A stretch of 36,393 nt of DNA from Actinomycetota bacterium (GCA_017857875.1 JAFMCH010000015.1:1-36393), one strand, 5' to 3'. Positions 1 to 8,665 are shown, numbered from the stretch's first letter. Program-made: numbers and translations. The notes: generated from the letters alone by a model not told the origin.

Positions 1-2386
1 AGTGCCTCCTCAGCCTCTTCGACGGTGATATCGCCACGGCCGATCAAAGCTTCGGTGTAATGCTTGCGCACGCTGCGCTTGGTTTCAATGAGCTTGTACA
101 TCAGGGGCTGGGTCAGCGACGGATCATCTGCCTCATTGTGCCCGCGACGTCGGTAACACACCATGTCGATGACGACGTCCTTATTGAACGCCTGCCTAAA
201 TTCCAGCGCCAACTGCGCGACGCGAGTAACAGCCTCAGGGTCGTCGCCGTTCACGTGAAAGATGGGCGACTGAATCATCCGGGCGGCATCGGTCGCATAC
301 ACCGATGAGCGGCTGTATTTGGGAGACGTGGTGAACCCGACCTGGTTGTTCACCACAATGTGCACGGTGCCACCGGTGCGGTAACCCTGAAGTTGGGACA
401 GGTGAAGGGTTTCGACCACCACACCCTGCCCGGCGAAGGCAGCATCACCGTGCAACAGCATCGGCAAAATGTTGTACGCCTCATCGCGGGGCAGCTGATC
501 CTGCTTGGCACGCACGATGCCCTCGAGGACCGGATTCACCGCTTCGAGGTGAGACGGGTTAGCCGCGAGATAGACCTTGGTCTCTTTGCCATTGGGATTG
601 GTGTAGGTACCGGACGTGCCCAAGTGGTATTTGACGTCGCCCGAGCCCTGCACGGATTCTTCACCGTAGTTACCTTCAAACTCAGCGAAGATTTGGCCGT
701 AAGACTTGCCGGCGATATTGGCCAAAACGTTCAGTCGCCCGCGGTGAGGCATGCCGATGGCCACCTCGATGATGCCATCATCGGCTGCCTCGGCTAATAC
801 GGTGTCGATCAACGGAATCAGGGCCTCAGAACCCTCAAGGGAAAATCGTTTTTGACCGACGTACTTGGTTTGCAGAAATGTCTCGAATGCTTCGCCCTCA
901 TTGAGTTTGTGCAAGATGTTGAGTTGCTCTTCACGCGTGGGCTTCACGTGCGGCACCTCAACGCGATCTTGAATCCACCGCCGCTGCTCGGGGTCTTGAA
1001 TGTGCATGTATTCGATGCCGATAGTGCGCGTGTAGGAGTCTCGCAGCACCCCGAGGATTTCGCGCAATTTCATCAAGTCGCGGCCGGCGAAACCACCGGT
1101 GGCGAACTCCCGATCGAGGTCCCACAGGGTGAGTCCGTGGGTGAGTACGTCCAGATCGGGGTGCGCCCTCTGTTCGTACTCCAGCGGGTTGATATCGGCC
1201 ATGAGGTGGCCGCGCACCCGGTAGGCATGAATCACCTCTTGCACGCGCACGGTTTTGTCGAGATCTGTTTCGTGCGAGGCCGAAATATCCGCAGCCCACT
1301 GAATCGGCTCATAGGGAATGCGCAGTGAGCGGAAGACGTGTTCGTAGAAGTCGTCGTTGCCCAAGAGCAGTTCGTGAACGCGCTTGAGGAACTCACCTGA
1401 TTGGGCGCCCTGGATGATGCGATGGTCGTAAGTGGAGGTCAAGGTCATGATCTTGCTGACCGCGTTGCGCACGCGAGATTCCTCCGATGCGCCCTGCCAC
1501 TCGGCGGGGAACTCCATGGCACCGACGCCCACGATCGTGCCCTGGCCTGGCATCAAGCGCGGCACCGAATGTGAGGTGCCGATGGTGCCCTGATCGTGGT
1601 GCCCGCAAAGTCGGCGACCTCGAGAGAGCCGTTGCGAGCCCGACGCACGACGTCTTCATAGGCACCCCAGAAAGCGGCGAAATCCATGTCTTGGGCACCC
1701 TTGATATTCGGTACGAGCAGGGTGCGGCTGCCATCGGGCTTCGTGACGTCGATGGCCAGCCCCAAATTGACATCAGCCTCCTGAGCCACGGCGGGCTTGC
1801 CGTCGAGTTCGGTGAAGGAGAAATTCATGGCCGGCACCTGCTTGGCCGCGAGCACGATCGCGAAACCGATCATGTGGGTGAAAGACACCTTGCCACCGCG
1901 GCCGCGAGCCAGGTGGTTATTGATCACAGTCCGGTTGTCGATGAGAAGTTTGGCGGGCACATCGCGCACGCTGGTGGCGGTGGGAACGGTGAGGCTTGCC
2001 TCCATGTTGTCGACCACACGAGCGGCCGGGCCGCGCAAACGTTCGACGTGGGTGTCCGCAGCGGGCGCAGCAGCGGGCGCCGGTGCCGGCTTGGGTGCTG
2101 CCTTAGCCGCCGGGACAGGCGCTGATGCTGGTGCCGTGGCGGGAGTGGGTGCGGCGGGCGCAGCGGCGGAAGCGGGCGGCGTGGCCGGCACGGCAGCGGG
2201 GGTTCGAATAGCTGAGCCCTCCGCCGGGGTGTAATCGGCGAAAAACTCCCACCAGGCCTCATCAACGCTCGACCGGTCGGCCAGGTATGCCTGGTAGAGC
2301 TCGTCCACGAGCCACTCATTGCCCCCGAAACCTGAGGGACCAGCGGGGGGAGTGGTGGATGACGACGGTGTGGTGGAGGAAGTCAC
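1..2386 (-). CDS. kgd: Multifunctional 2-oxoglutarate dehydrogenase/decarboxylase Kgd (E2-E1 fusion), partial and frameshifted
   Basis: Kgd carries the E1 (thiamine-diphosphate 2-oxoglutarate decarboxylase) and E2 succinyltransferase-like parts of the actinobacterial 2-oxoglutarate dehydrogenase complex in one chain. It starts at GTG 2386, whose bases overlap the TGA of the upstream MogA/MoaB gene (GTGA). The first 277 codons show the Kgd N-terminus ([13 protein letters not shown]), an Ala/Pro linker at residues 58-110 and the start of the acyltransferase domain. The frame then breaks near 1590 and continues in another frame to the window edge with clear Kgd sequence: [62 protein letters not shown] and [14 protein letters not shown]. 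About 795 of the usual roughly 1,230 residues lie here; the C-terminus is off the left edge. The break removes the conserved SLTNP of the acyltransferase domain. It could be a real mutation or an assembly error. Confidence 0.9.
1553..1592 (-). other. Frameshift/13-nt deletion site in kgd with TGATG stop-start overlap
   Basis: Reading the minus strand, the Kgd frame runs to GTTI (ending at 1592). Then only two bases (1591-1590) separate it from the [13 protein letters not shown] frame that starts at 1589. The family has about five residues here (SLTNP), so roughly 13 nt are missing and the frame shifts. The first frame ends at TGA 1555-1553. An ATG in the restored frame occupies 1553-1551, giving TGATG, an arrangement compatible with termination-reinitiation. 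No obvious Shine-Dalgarno precedes that ATG. Confidence 0.75.
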
Positions 2387-2907
2387 GGCTCCAGAGTAGT
2401 CGCCGGCGGTGTGACCTCGCGGGCGTGGTCTCCGCCATGAATCTGCTCAAGTGCATGGGGGATCACGGCCGTGAGCACAGACAGGGCGTCGCGTACGCCG
2501 CCGGGTGAGCCGGGCAGGTTGATGATCAACGTGTCGCGGGCAATGCCCGCAAGCCCGCGCGAGAGCATCGCCGTGGGGACGCCCTTGGCGAGGCCGGCAG
2601 CTCGCAGGGCCTCAGGAATACCGGGGATCTGTCGAGATAGCAGGGCTGCGGTGACCTCGGGAGTGCGATCGGTGGGAGTCAACCCGGTGCCACCGGTCGT
2701 CACGATGAGGTCATAGCCCGATTCAACACCCGCCCGTAGTGCGGCAGCGACCGGCTCGCCGTCGGCCACCACCACCGGACCGTCGACTCGGCTGACAAGG
2801 CTGGCCAAGCCATCAACGAGGACCGGTCCGGATCGATCCGGCCAGATACCCGCGCTGGCTCGCGTCGATGCGGTGATCACCAAAGCTCGCTTGTCGCCGG
2901 CAGTCAT
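2383..2907 (-). CDS. Molybdenum cofactor biosynthesis protein, MogA/MoaB family
   Basis: This family binds molybdopterin and catalyses or supports its adenylylation before molybdenum insertion. The 174-residue product shows the family signature VTTGGTGLTPTDRTPE in the middle, followed by AMLSRGLAGI and the LPGSPGG loop, all typical of the MogA/MoaB/CinA molybdopterin-binding fold. I chose ATG 2907 (MTAGDKRALVITAS) because the family begins just before the first beta strand; a longer in-frame extension would run into coxE. It starts 7 nt after the coxE stop, and its TGA overlaps the GTG of kgd, so it sits inside a co-transcribed coxD-coxE-mog-kgd string. Choosing between MogA and MoaB needs a phylogeny, so no symbol is given. 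Confidence 0.9.
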   Translation of the reverse strand: MTAGDKRALVITASTRASAGIWPDRSGPVLVDGLASLVSRVDGPVVVADGEPVAAALRAGVESGYDLIVTTGGTGLTPTDRTPEVTAALLSRQIPGIPEALRAAGLAKGVPTAMLSRGLAGIARDTLIINLPGSPGGVRDALSVLTAVIPHALEQIHGGDHAREVTPPATTLEP

Positions 2908-2914
2908 GAAGTCA

Positions 2915-4111
2915 TCATGCCTGCCGGCGACTGTTGGAGCCAATGGCTTGCACGACCTCCTCGACCGCCACGAGTGAATGCCCGCTGACGAAAGTGTCGA
3001 CGTGGGGAAGCGCGGCGGCCATGCCACCGGCTAAGGGGGCGAATCCTGCGGCCGCACTCCGCGGGTTTACCCAGATGATGCTGTGGGCCAGAAGATGCAG
3101 TTGTGTCATCGCACGGGCAAGAGGTTGCGGGTCGACGGTTTCCCAGCCATCAGACACGATCACGATGACCGAGCCGCGAGCCATACCGCGGCGACCATAG
3201 GTATCGACAAACTCTTGAATGGTGGCACCGATGCGCGTCCCGCCCGACCAGTCGGGCGTTGCCTGTGACACCTCACGGTAAGCCTGGTCCGGTGATCCGT
3301 CGGCTAGTGATCGAGTCAGTCGGGTCAGGCGAGTGGCGAAGACGAATGCTTCGGCACCGGCCAGTGCCGCGACCGCGCCGCGCATCAGGTGCAAATACAC
3401 CCTGGCATACGGCTCCATAGAGCCCGAAACGTCGGCGATGAGAACGACTCGTCGTGGCTTTTGCGTTCGTCGTTTACGCGCCCGATGCATGGGTTCGCCG
3501 CCGGTGCGTCGGGCTCGTCGCAGTGTGTCGCGCAGATCAATGTCGTGACCACGCCGATGTCGACGCTTGCGTCGGGCCGGTCGTGTTGGCGGTACAAGCG
3601 GCAATTGTTCAACCAGACGTGTCAGGAGGCTCAGTTCTTCGGGCGAGCATTCAGCAAAATCACGTTGGGTCAGGCGCTCAACGCTGCTGGCGGCGGCCAG
3701 TAGCGAGTGGCTTTCGTCGTCATCGCTGTCACCGTCGGTTGATGGGCCGGGCGTGGCTGTGGTGAGGGGTGGGGCCTGGGCTTTTGCGTTGAGTGCGGTC
3801 GACGGTGGATCACTGTGATCACCGGCGCTGCGGGCTGCACCGCTCGGTGCGGCATCTGCTGGCGTGTCAGTGTTGGTGAGGTGCACGATGCCGGAAAAGA
3901 ATCTATGAAAAGTGCTGTCGTAGAGCCGAATGTGATCGCGTTGGCTGATCAGATTGACGCGCCCCAGCCAATACAGTTCATCGAGCGAACTTGGAGTGGC
4001 GAGAAAGATCGAATCGAGAAAACGCGACGTGCGCGCAGGGGTGACCGGAAGCCCCGCCACACGTAATTGCTGGCCGAAGGCTGCCCCGAGTGCCGCGAAA
4101 TCAACGCTCAC
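2915..4111 (-). CDS. coxE: VWA-domain protein, CoxE family (CO-dehydrogenase-type maturation factor)
   Basis: A 398-residue protein of the CoxE type, which works with a CoxD AAA+ ATPase in maturing the active site of molybdenum hydroxylases such as aerobic CO dehydrogenase. The N-terminal 80 residues are helical, followed by a low-complexity Pro/Asp stretch, a basic segment (RPARRKRRHRRGHD, about 177-190) and a C-terminal von Willebrand A domain. The MIDAS motif DVSGSM is at 227-232, with the later SGGTRIG and VSDGWE motifs. The start is GTG 4111, and its first 11 nt overlap the end of coxD, which supports translational coupling. It is cytosolic, with no signal peptide. The substrate hydroxylase is not in this window, so which enzyme it matures is inferred only from family knowledge. 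Confidence 0.9.
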   Translation of the reverse strand: MSVDFAALGAAFGQQLRVAGLPVTPARTSRFLDSIFLATPSSLDELYWLGRVNLISQRDHIRLYDSTFHRFFSGIVHLTNTDTPADAAPSGAARSAGDHSDPPSTALNAKAQAPPLTTATPGPSTDGDSDDDESHSLLAAASSVERLTQRDFAECSPEELSLLTRLVEQLPLVPPTRPARRKRRHRRGHDIDLRDTLRRARRTGGEPMHRARKRRTQKPRRVVLIADVSGSMEPYARVYLHLMRGAVAALAGAEAFVFATRLTRLTRSLADGSPDQAYREVSQATPDWSGGTRIGATIQEFVDTYGRRGMARGSVIVIVSDGWETVDPQPLARAMTQLHLLAHSIIWVNPRSAAAGFAPLAGGMAAALPHVDTFVSGHSLVAVEEVVQAIGSNSRRQA

Positions 4112-5006
4112 TGCCCCACGGTAATTCTGCCGCGCGCACCATGTCTTGATCCTCTCGATACTTCAGCACCGAGGTGAGGGTCTGGGTTGCTGCCTGGGAG
4201 TCCAGGTGCGTCAGCCCGAGCAGCGTTGCTGCCTGAACCCAATCGATGGCCTCAGCGATGCCCGGTGGTTTTTGCAGCGGTAGTTCACGCAACTGGTCGA
4301 TGGCTTGGGCGATATCTGTCACCAACAATGACGCGGCCTGCGGCACGCGGGCTCGAATAATCGCAGCAGCTCGATCTAGGTCCGGGTATTCGATCCAGTG
4401 ATAGAGGCACCGACGTTTGAGTGCGTCGTGCAAATCACGGGTGCGGTTGGAAGTGAGGATGATGATCGGCGGATGAGTCGCGGCCAACGTGCCGAGCTCG
4501 GGGATTGTCACGGTGGCCTCGGCGAGGAGTTCGAATAAGAACGCCTCGAACTCTTCATCGGCTCGATCGACCTCGTCGATCAGCAACACCGCCGGGCGCG
4601 GACCGGGGTGCTCCAGGGCTTGGAGCAGTGGTCGTTCGAGTAGGTAGTCACGCTGGAAAAGAGACTGTTCGGTCAATGCTGTGTCGTTACTTTCCGCAAT
4701 GCGGATTGCCAGCAGTTGACGCGCGTAGTTCCACTCGTACAGGGCTTCTGCGGCATCAATGCCCTCAAAACATTGGAGGCGAATGAGGGGAGTGTCGAGC
4801 ACGCGGGCCAACGACTTAGCCGCCTGTGTCTTGCCGACACCCGCTTCGCCCTCGAGTAGCAGAGGTTGCGGTAGGCGTGCGGCACAGAACATGGCCGTGG
4901 CCAATCCAGCATCGGTGAGGTAGTCCGCATGCCCCAACGCAACGGCCAAGGTGGTCACATCAGGAATCAGGTCGGCAACGGCATCGTTGCGGGGACTGTG
5001 CGTCAT
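4101..5006 (-). CDS. coxD: MoxR-type AAA+ ATPase, CoxD-like
   Basis: A 301-residue AAA+ ATPase of the MoxR family. Walker A GEAGVGKT is at residues 53-60, Walker B LLIDEVDRAD at 141-150, a sensor-1-like ILTSNRTRDLHDALKRRC follows, and arginine-rich sensor 2 regions come after. In CO-dehydrogenase clusters, CoxD acts as a chaperone-like ATPase with CoxE to build the Mo/Cu active site. The adjacent VWA gene, overlapping by 11 nt, supports a CoxD/CoxE pair rather than one of the many other MoxR/VWA pairs, as does coxG 18 nt upstream. The start is ATG 5006 (MTHSPRND). No Mo-hydroxylase subunits lie nearby. Confidence 0.9.
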   Translation of the reverse strand: MTHSPRNDAVADLIPDVTTLAVALGHADYLTDAGLATAMFCAARLPQPLLLEGEAGVGKTQAAKSLARVLDTPLIRLQCFEGIDAAEALYEWNYARQLLAIRIAESNDTALTEQSLFQRDYLLERPLLQALEHPGPRPAVLLIDEVDRADEEFEAFLFELLAEATVTIPELGTLAATHPPIIILTSNRTRDLHDALKRRCLYHWIEYPDLDRAAAIIRARVPQAASLLVTDIAQAIDQLRELPLQKPPGIAEAIDWVQAATLLGLTHLDSQAATQTLTSVLKYREDQDMVRAAELPWGSER

Positions 5007-5024
5007 CGATGGCAGGTGAGGTAG

Positions 5025-5669
5025 TTAGCGTCGCCGTCGAGCGATCAACCACACGATGCCGATGATGGTCACGACAGCGATAATGACCGGCACGGCTCGC
5101 TTGAGCACTGGCGCGCCCGCGGTGCCGAGCAGATCGATGCTGTCTGCCGCTTGCGGGAGCACGACCGGAGTCGTCGGCGTCGCCGGTTCTGAGCCGTCAC
5201 CAGTCGGGGCGGGGGCGACAGACTGTGCGGCCATGACGGCCTCCAGATTGCCCGCGAATTGGTCAATGATGCGCCCGGCGACGTCCTGCATGACTCCGCG
5301 GCCAAACTGCGCGGGCTTTCCCGTGACGGTCAGATCGGTGGTGACGTCCACTCGGGTTCGATCCGGAGCCTCTGCAACGAGCTGGGTCGTCACCAGCGCT
5401 TTGGCAGTGCCTGATCCGCGTGTTTCCTTGCCCGTGCCCTCAATCACGGCGCGATGCGTCGCGGCATCCTTTTCGATGAACGATGCGGCACCCGAATAGG
5501 TCATGTTGACCGGCCCGAGCTTGACCTTGACCTTGCCGGTGAAGTTGTCACCCTCATGAGTGTCCAAGGTGGCACCAGGCATGCAGGGCGCGATCGCTTC
5601 GACGTCAAGGAGTGTCTTCCACACGTCGTCGATGCTGGCGGGAACAATGAACGAGTTAGTGAGATCCAT
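5025..5669 (-). CDS. coxG: CoxG family SRPBCC protein with C-terminal membrane anchor
   Basis: A 214-residue protein. Residues 1-150 form the carbon-monoxide-dehydrogenase subunit G fold (SRPBCC superfamily), beginning MDLTNSFIVPASIDDVW and containing CMPGATL and GKPAQFGRGVM. A Pro/Thr linker follows, then one hydrophobic segment at about 192-210 and a basic end (ARRRR). CoxG is thought to help recruit CO dehydrogenase to the cytoplasmic membrane, which fits this tail anchor. ATG 5669 was chosen because AGGAGA lies 7 nt upstream; the longer in-frame extension has composition unlike a real N-terminus. It is the first gene of the minus-strand coxG-coxD-coxE-mog-kgd run and is divergent from moaD. 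Confidence 0.9.
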   Translation of the reverse strand: MDLTNSFIVPASIDDVWKTLLDVEAIAPCMPGATLDTHEGDNFTGKVKVKLGPVNMTYSGAASFIEKDAATHRAVIEGTGKETRGSGTAKALVTTQLVAEAPDRTRVDVTTDLTVTGKPAQFGRGVMQDVAGRIIDQFAGNLEAVMAAQSVAPAPTGDGSEPATPTTPVVLPQAADSIDLLGTAGAPVLKRAVPVIIAVVTIIGIVWLIARRRR

Positions 5670-5715
5670 GCACGTCTCCTGGTATTCCGATCGAGTGATG
5701 AACGACACTAGTGCT

Positions 5716-6009
5716 ATGAACGCGCCCATGTCTTCGAATCGGCCGTCTGATGAGCCGGTCGAGCCGCTACCGGTCATTGAGGTGCACCTATTCGCAGCGG
5801 CCCGATCCGCGGCCGAAGCGGACGTACTGGTGATTGAGGCGCGCAGTGTGCACGATGTGCTGGCGGCACTCGCTGCCCGCGGAGCGGCCCTGGCCGAGGT
5901 GCTCAAAAGATGCTCGCTGCTGGTGAACGGTTCGGCCCTGCACGGTGATGATTACGCGCTGGCCCAAGGCGACCGCATCGACGTGCTGCCGCCTTTTGCG
6001 GGTGGCTAG
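5716..6009 (+). CDS. moaD: Molybdopterin synthase small subunit MoaD (sulfur carrier)
   Basis: A 97-residue ubiquitin-like sulfur carrier that is thiocarboxylated at its C-terminus and donates sulfur to molybdopterin synthase. The fold is recognisable from IEVHLFAAARSAA, the VHDVLAALAARG helix, CSLLVNG, and the end DRIDVLPPFAGG with the essential Gly-Gly. The start is uncertain: ATG 5698, 5716 and 5728 are all in frame, and none has a good Shine-Dalgarno. The conserved fold begins after 5728 in any case. It is divergent from coxG and convergent with moaA, and its TAG directly abuts the moaA stop. The large subunit MoaE is not in this window. Confidence 0.88.
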   Translation: MNAPMSSNRPSDEPVEPLPVIEVHLFAAARSAAEADVLVIEARSVHDVLAALAARGAALAEVLKRCSLLVNGSALHGDDYALAQGDRIDVLPPFAGG

Positions 6010-7026
6010 TTAGCCGCCGATAGCACTCATGGGCCGCTGCGGCTGAATGAAACTCGGGTCATTGATGCCGTGACCGGGTTGTTTAGCCGCGAGGCTCGCA
6101 TGCAAGCGCCGGCGGATCTCGGCGGCCACCTCGGCGTCACTGAGCGTCTCGTCGCGCAGCACTGAGCGAAGATCGGATTCTTCACGCGCGAATAGGCAAT
6201 TGCGTAGTTGACCATCAGCGGTCAGTCGCACCCGATCGCAGTTACCACAAAATGGCCGCGTCACACTCGCGATGATGCCAACGGTTTCGGGGCCGCCGTT
6301 GACAAAGAACTCCTCTGCGGGAGCCGAACCACGCACCGGTACCGGCGATAAATCAAATGCGGCAGATAGTTTTTCGAGAATCTGCTCGGCGGTGACCATC
6401 TTGTCGCGGTGCCAGATACCGCCGGCATCGAGGGGCATCTGCTCGATGAAACGAAGCCGCCAACCCTCATCGAGGGCGCGTTGCAGCATGCTGGCTGCTT
6501 CATCGTCGTTGATGCCCGGCATCAACACGGCGTTGATCTTGATGGGTGCAAGGCCGGCCACGCGCGCGGCAGCGAGCCCAGCGAGAACATCGTCGAACCG
6601 ATCTCGATGCGTCATCTGCTTGAAGCGATCGCGGTCGAGGGTGTCCAGGCTGACGTTGACCCGCTCAAGGCCCGCATCACGCAAGGGCCCGGCTAGCCCC
6701 GCCAAGCGCAGCGCATTTGTTGTAATCGAGGTGCGGGGTGGACGCGGGAGTTGATGAATACGTTCGACCACATCAACCACGTCGGGGCGCAGCAGCGGTT
6801 CGCCACCGGTCAGGCGCACTTCATCGATGCCCTCATCGATAGCCGTCGCAAGGACCGTCATGAGTTCATCGGTCGTCAGTAACTCCGCGCTAGGCAGCCA
6901 GTCGGCGAAATCAGCGGGCATGCAATAGGTGCAGCGCAAAGAGCATCGGTCGGTGAGTGAGACGCGCAGGTCTCGATGGACCCGCCCGTAGGTGTCCACC
7001 AGGGTGCTCGTCGGCGCCTGCGTCAT
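6010..7026 (-). CDS. moaA: GTP 3',8-cyclase MoaA (radical SAM, molybdenum cofactor step 1)
   Basis: MoaA converts GTP to 3',8-cyclo-GTP, the first step of molybdenum-cofactor synthesis. The 338-residue product has the radical-SAM cluster motif CSLRCTYC at about residues 28-35, the LTGGEPLLR motif, INAVLMPGIND, and the C-terminal cluster region CGNCDRVRLTADGQLRNCLF. It ends in Gly-Gly, as functional MoaA does. ATG 7026 is preferred because AGGAAGG lies about 9 nt upstream and the family starts there; an upstream in-frame start exists at 7065. It lies 44 nt downstream of the acyl-CoA dehydrogenase stop on the same strand. With MoaD and MogA/MoaB it makes up much of a Moco set. Confidence 0.95.
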   Translation of the reverse strand: MTQAPTSTLVDTYGRVHRDLRVSLTDRCSLRCTYCMPADFADWLPSAELLTTDELMTVLATAIDEGIDEVRLTGGEPLLRPDVVDVVERIHQLPRPPRTSITTNALRLAGLAGPLRDAGLERVNVSLDTLDRDRFKQMTHRDRFDDVLAGLAAARVAGLAPIKINAVLMPGINDDEAASMLQRALDEGWRLRFIEQMPLDAGGIWHRDKMVTAEQILEKLSAAFDLSPVPVRGSAPAEEFFVNGGPETVGIIASVTRPFCGNCDRVRLTADGQLRNCLFAREESDLRSVLRDETLSDAEVAAEIRRRLHASLAAKQPGHGINDPSFIQPQRPMSAIGG

Positions 7027-7070
7027 TGGATCAACGTCCTTCCTCACGCGGCTAGCCCGCAACAATCACT

Positions 7071-8246
7071 TTAGAGCCCTAAAGTCCGGGCGATGACCAA
7101 TAACTGAACCTCGCTGGCGCCTTCGACGACCCGAAGCATGCGCAGATGTCGAAGGACTCGCTCGATGGGTCCCTCGCGCATGAGGCCCATGCCGCCATAA
7201 GCCTGAAGTGCCCGATCGGCGACCTCATAGGCCCATTCGGTGGTGGCGTACTTCGTGATCGAGGCATCACCCATGATGGCCAGCGCATCGCCCTCCTCAT
7301 CGACACGCCAGGCAAGGTGATAGACCAGCCAGCGCATGGCTTCGATGTCGACCTTGCTACGCGCCAACGGAAATGACACGCCCTGGAACTTGGCCAGTGG
7401 CTTACCGAAGGCTGTTCGCGAGCGGGTGTGCTCGGTGGCTGAGTTGAGGCAGAACTCGGCGAGGCCTAGTGCCTGCGCGCCGATGTATGCCCGACCGGCA
7501 TTGAGAAAAGACATAGCCTCCAAGAAACCCATGCCGACTTCTCCGACGACGTGATCGGCGGGTATGCGGGCATTGTCAAAGAACAGTTCGGCCGGATGCG
7601 AATCCGACAGGTTGTATTGGGTTTGACCCACTCGATACTGATCGCGGGGCACGACGAACGCGGTAATGCCGCCAGCGGCTCGCTTTTCTGCGTCGGTGAC
7701 AGCAAAGACGATCGCAAAGTCGGCATCCGCACCGTTGGTGATGTAGTGCTTGGCACCATTAATGACCCACTCGTCATTGTCGAGCACAGCTCGGGTGCTG
7801 ATGGCCTGCGCGTCGCTGCCGGCCTCGGGCTCTGATAGCGCGAAGCACATTGTTTTATGAGCGGCAGCGACAGGCAGCAGGTATTCCGGCCACAGATGAG
7901 TGGGCAGTTTGAGGAGCAAGGTCGACGGACCAGCCGGGTTGGGTGGGGCGATGGCGGCCATCGCTAGTCGTAGCCCACTCGCTGCTGCATCTTCGACGAG
8001 CAGCGTCGTACCCAGCACGCTGAGGTCTTGGCCACCTACTGCTTCAGGCAGGTAGGCGGCATAGAAGCCCGCCTCTGCGCTGCGTTTGCGCACCTCATCG
8101 ACCACCGGTTGAGCGTTCGAGGCATCGGTATTGGCCCCCCAAAAGATTCGCGCGTACTCCTCTTCGCGTGGCCTGACCTCGCGGTCAATGAAGTCAGCGA
8201 ATGCTTCCCGGAGCGCGGTGATCTCGGCGGGGATGGAGAAATCCAT
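7071..8246 (-). CDS. Acyl-CoA dehydrogenase (FadE-type)
   Basis: A 391-residue flavoprotein that oxidises an acyl-CoA to the trans-2-enoyl-CoA and passes electrons to ETF. The core motifs are CFALSEPEAGSDAQ (FAD/substrate loop), WVINGAKHYITNG, the helical TRSRTAFGKPLAKFQ segment, QAYGGMGLMREGPIERVLRHLRMLRVVEGASEVQ, and a C-terminal IARTLGL. The canonical catalytic glutamate is present in VVEGASE at about residue 375. It starts at ATG 8246, with AGGA about 11 nt upstream. It is flanked by a rhodanese gene 39 nt upstream and moaA downstream. Chain-length preference cannot be read from the sequence, and the placement beside Moco genes gives no clear pathway. Confidence 0.9.
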   Translation of the reverse strand: MDFSIPAEITALREAFADFIDREVRPREEEYARIFWGANTDASNAQPVVDEVRKRSAEAGFYAAYLPEAVGGQDLSVLGTTLLVEDAAASGLRLAMAAIAPPNPAGPSTLLLKLPTHLWPEYLLPVAAAHKTMCFALSEPEAGSDAQAISTRAVLDNDEWVINGAKHYITNGADADFAIVFAVTDAEKRAAGGITAFVVPRDQYRVGQTQYNLSDSHPAELFFDNARIPADHVVGEVGMGFLEAMSFLNAGRAYIGAQALGLAEFCLNSATEHTRSRTAFGKPLAKFQGVSFPLARSKVDIEAMRWLVYHLAWRVDEEGDALAIMGDASITKYATTEWAYEVADRALQAYGGMGLMREGPIERVLRHLRMLRVVEGASEVQLLVIARTLGL

Positions 8247-8285
8247 GGGTTCATCCTGCCCTAATCAGCCCGATGTGGTGTCCGA

Positions 8286-8606
8286 TTAGTGAGTGGAGGA
8301 GCCGACCTCGATGAGCCAGCCGCTGGCCTGCCACGCCTCGGTGCCACCGTCGACGTTGATTGCTTCGATCCCTTGGCGTTCCAGGAAGGTACAGACCTGC
8401 CAGGAGCGCCCGCCGCTTTGGCAGATCACGTAGGCGGGGGAATGGGTGGGAAACTCCGAGGCTCGCACGGGCACGGTCGCCATCGGAATATGCACCGCGC
8501 CCGGTACGTGGCCATCATCGAATTCATAGGCTTCACGAACATCAATCACGACCGCACCGCCAGCGTCAAGGGCTGTCTTCAGGTCATGGATGCTGGCGTT
8601 GTGCAT
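8286..8606 (-). CDS. Single-domain rhodanese (thiosulfate/persulfide sulfurtransferase)
   Basis: A 106-residue single rhodanese domain containing IDVREAYEFDDGHVPGAVHIPM and the active-site loop CQSGGRS, whose cysteine at residue 62 would carry the persulfide. The C-terminal GGTEAWQASGWLIE is typical. There is no signal peptide, so it is cytosolic. The start ATG 8606 has GGGAG about 8 nt upstream. A TACCCC-N2-GGGGTA palindrome sits about 45 bp upstream, resembling operators of CsoR/CstR-family repressors, so control by copper or reactive sulfur is possible. It could supply sulfur for MoaD or handle sulfide stress. The neighbouring moaD/moaA genes make the first idea attractive but unproven. 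Confidence 0.9.
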   Translation of the reverse strand: MHNASIHDLKTALDAGGAVVIDVREAYEFDDGHVPGAVHIPMATVPVRASEFPTHSPAYVICQSGGRSWQVCTFLERQGIEAINVDGGTEAWQASGWLIEVGSSTH

Positions 8607-8651
8607 GGGTAACTCCCGGGTCCGTTGAGGAACAATGCCGAGACCACGCTA

Positions 8652-8665
8652 TACCCCCAGGGGTA
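8652..8665. promoter_or_regulatory. Palindrome resembling a CsoR/CstR-family operator
   Basis: TACCCC at 8652-8657 and GGGGTA at 8660-8665 form perfect 6-bp arms around CA. The site lies 46 bp upstream of the rhodanese start and just after the MFS transporter stop. No T-run follows on the minus strand, which argues against an intrinsic terminator. CsoR/CstR repressors (copper or persulfide sensors) bind related GC-centred TACCC/GGGTA palindromes, and CstR regulons include rhodaneses. The repressor gene is not in the window. Confidence 0.5.

Noticed and set aside
1487-2234. Long plus-strand open frames opposite the kgd linker
   Set aside because: They mirror the Ala/Pro-rich linker and conserved Kgd coding on the minus strand; no domain or start signal supports them.
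8652-8665. Reading the TACCCC/GGGGTA palindrome as an intrinsic terminator of the MFS gene
   Set aside because: The 2-nt loop is too small for an RNA hairpin of this kind and no T-run follows on the minus strand.
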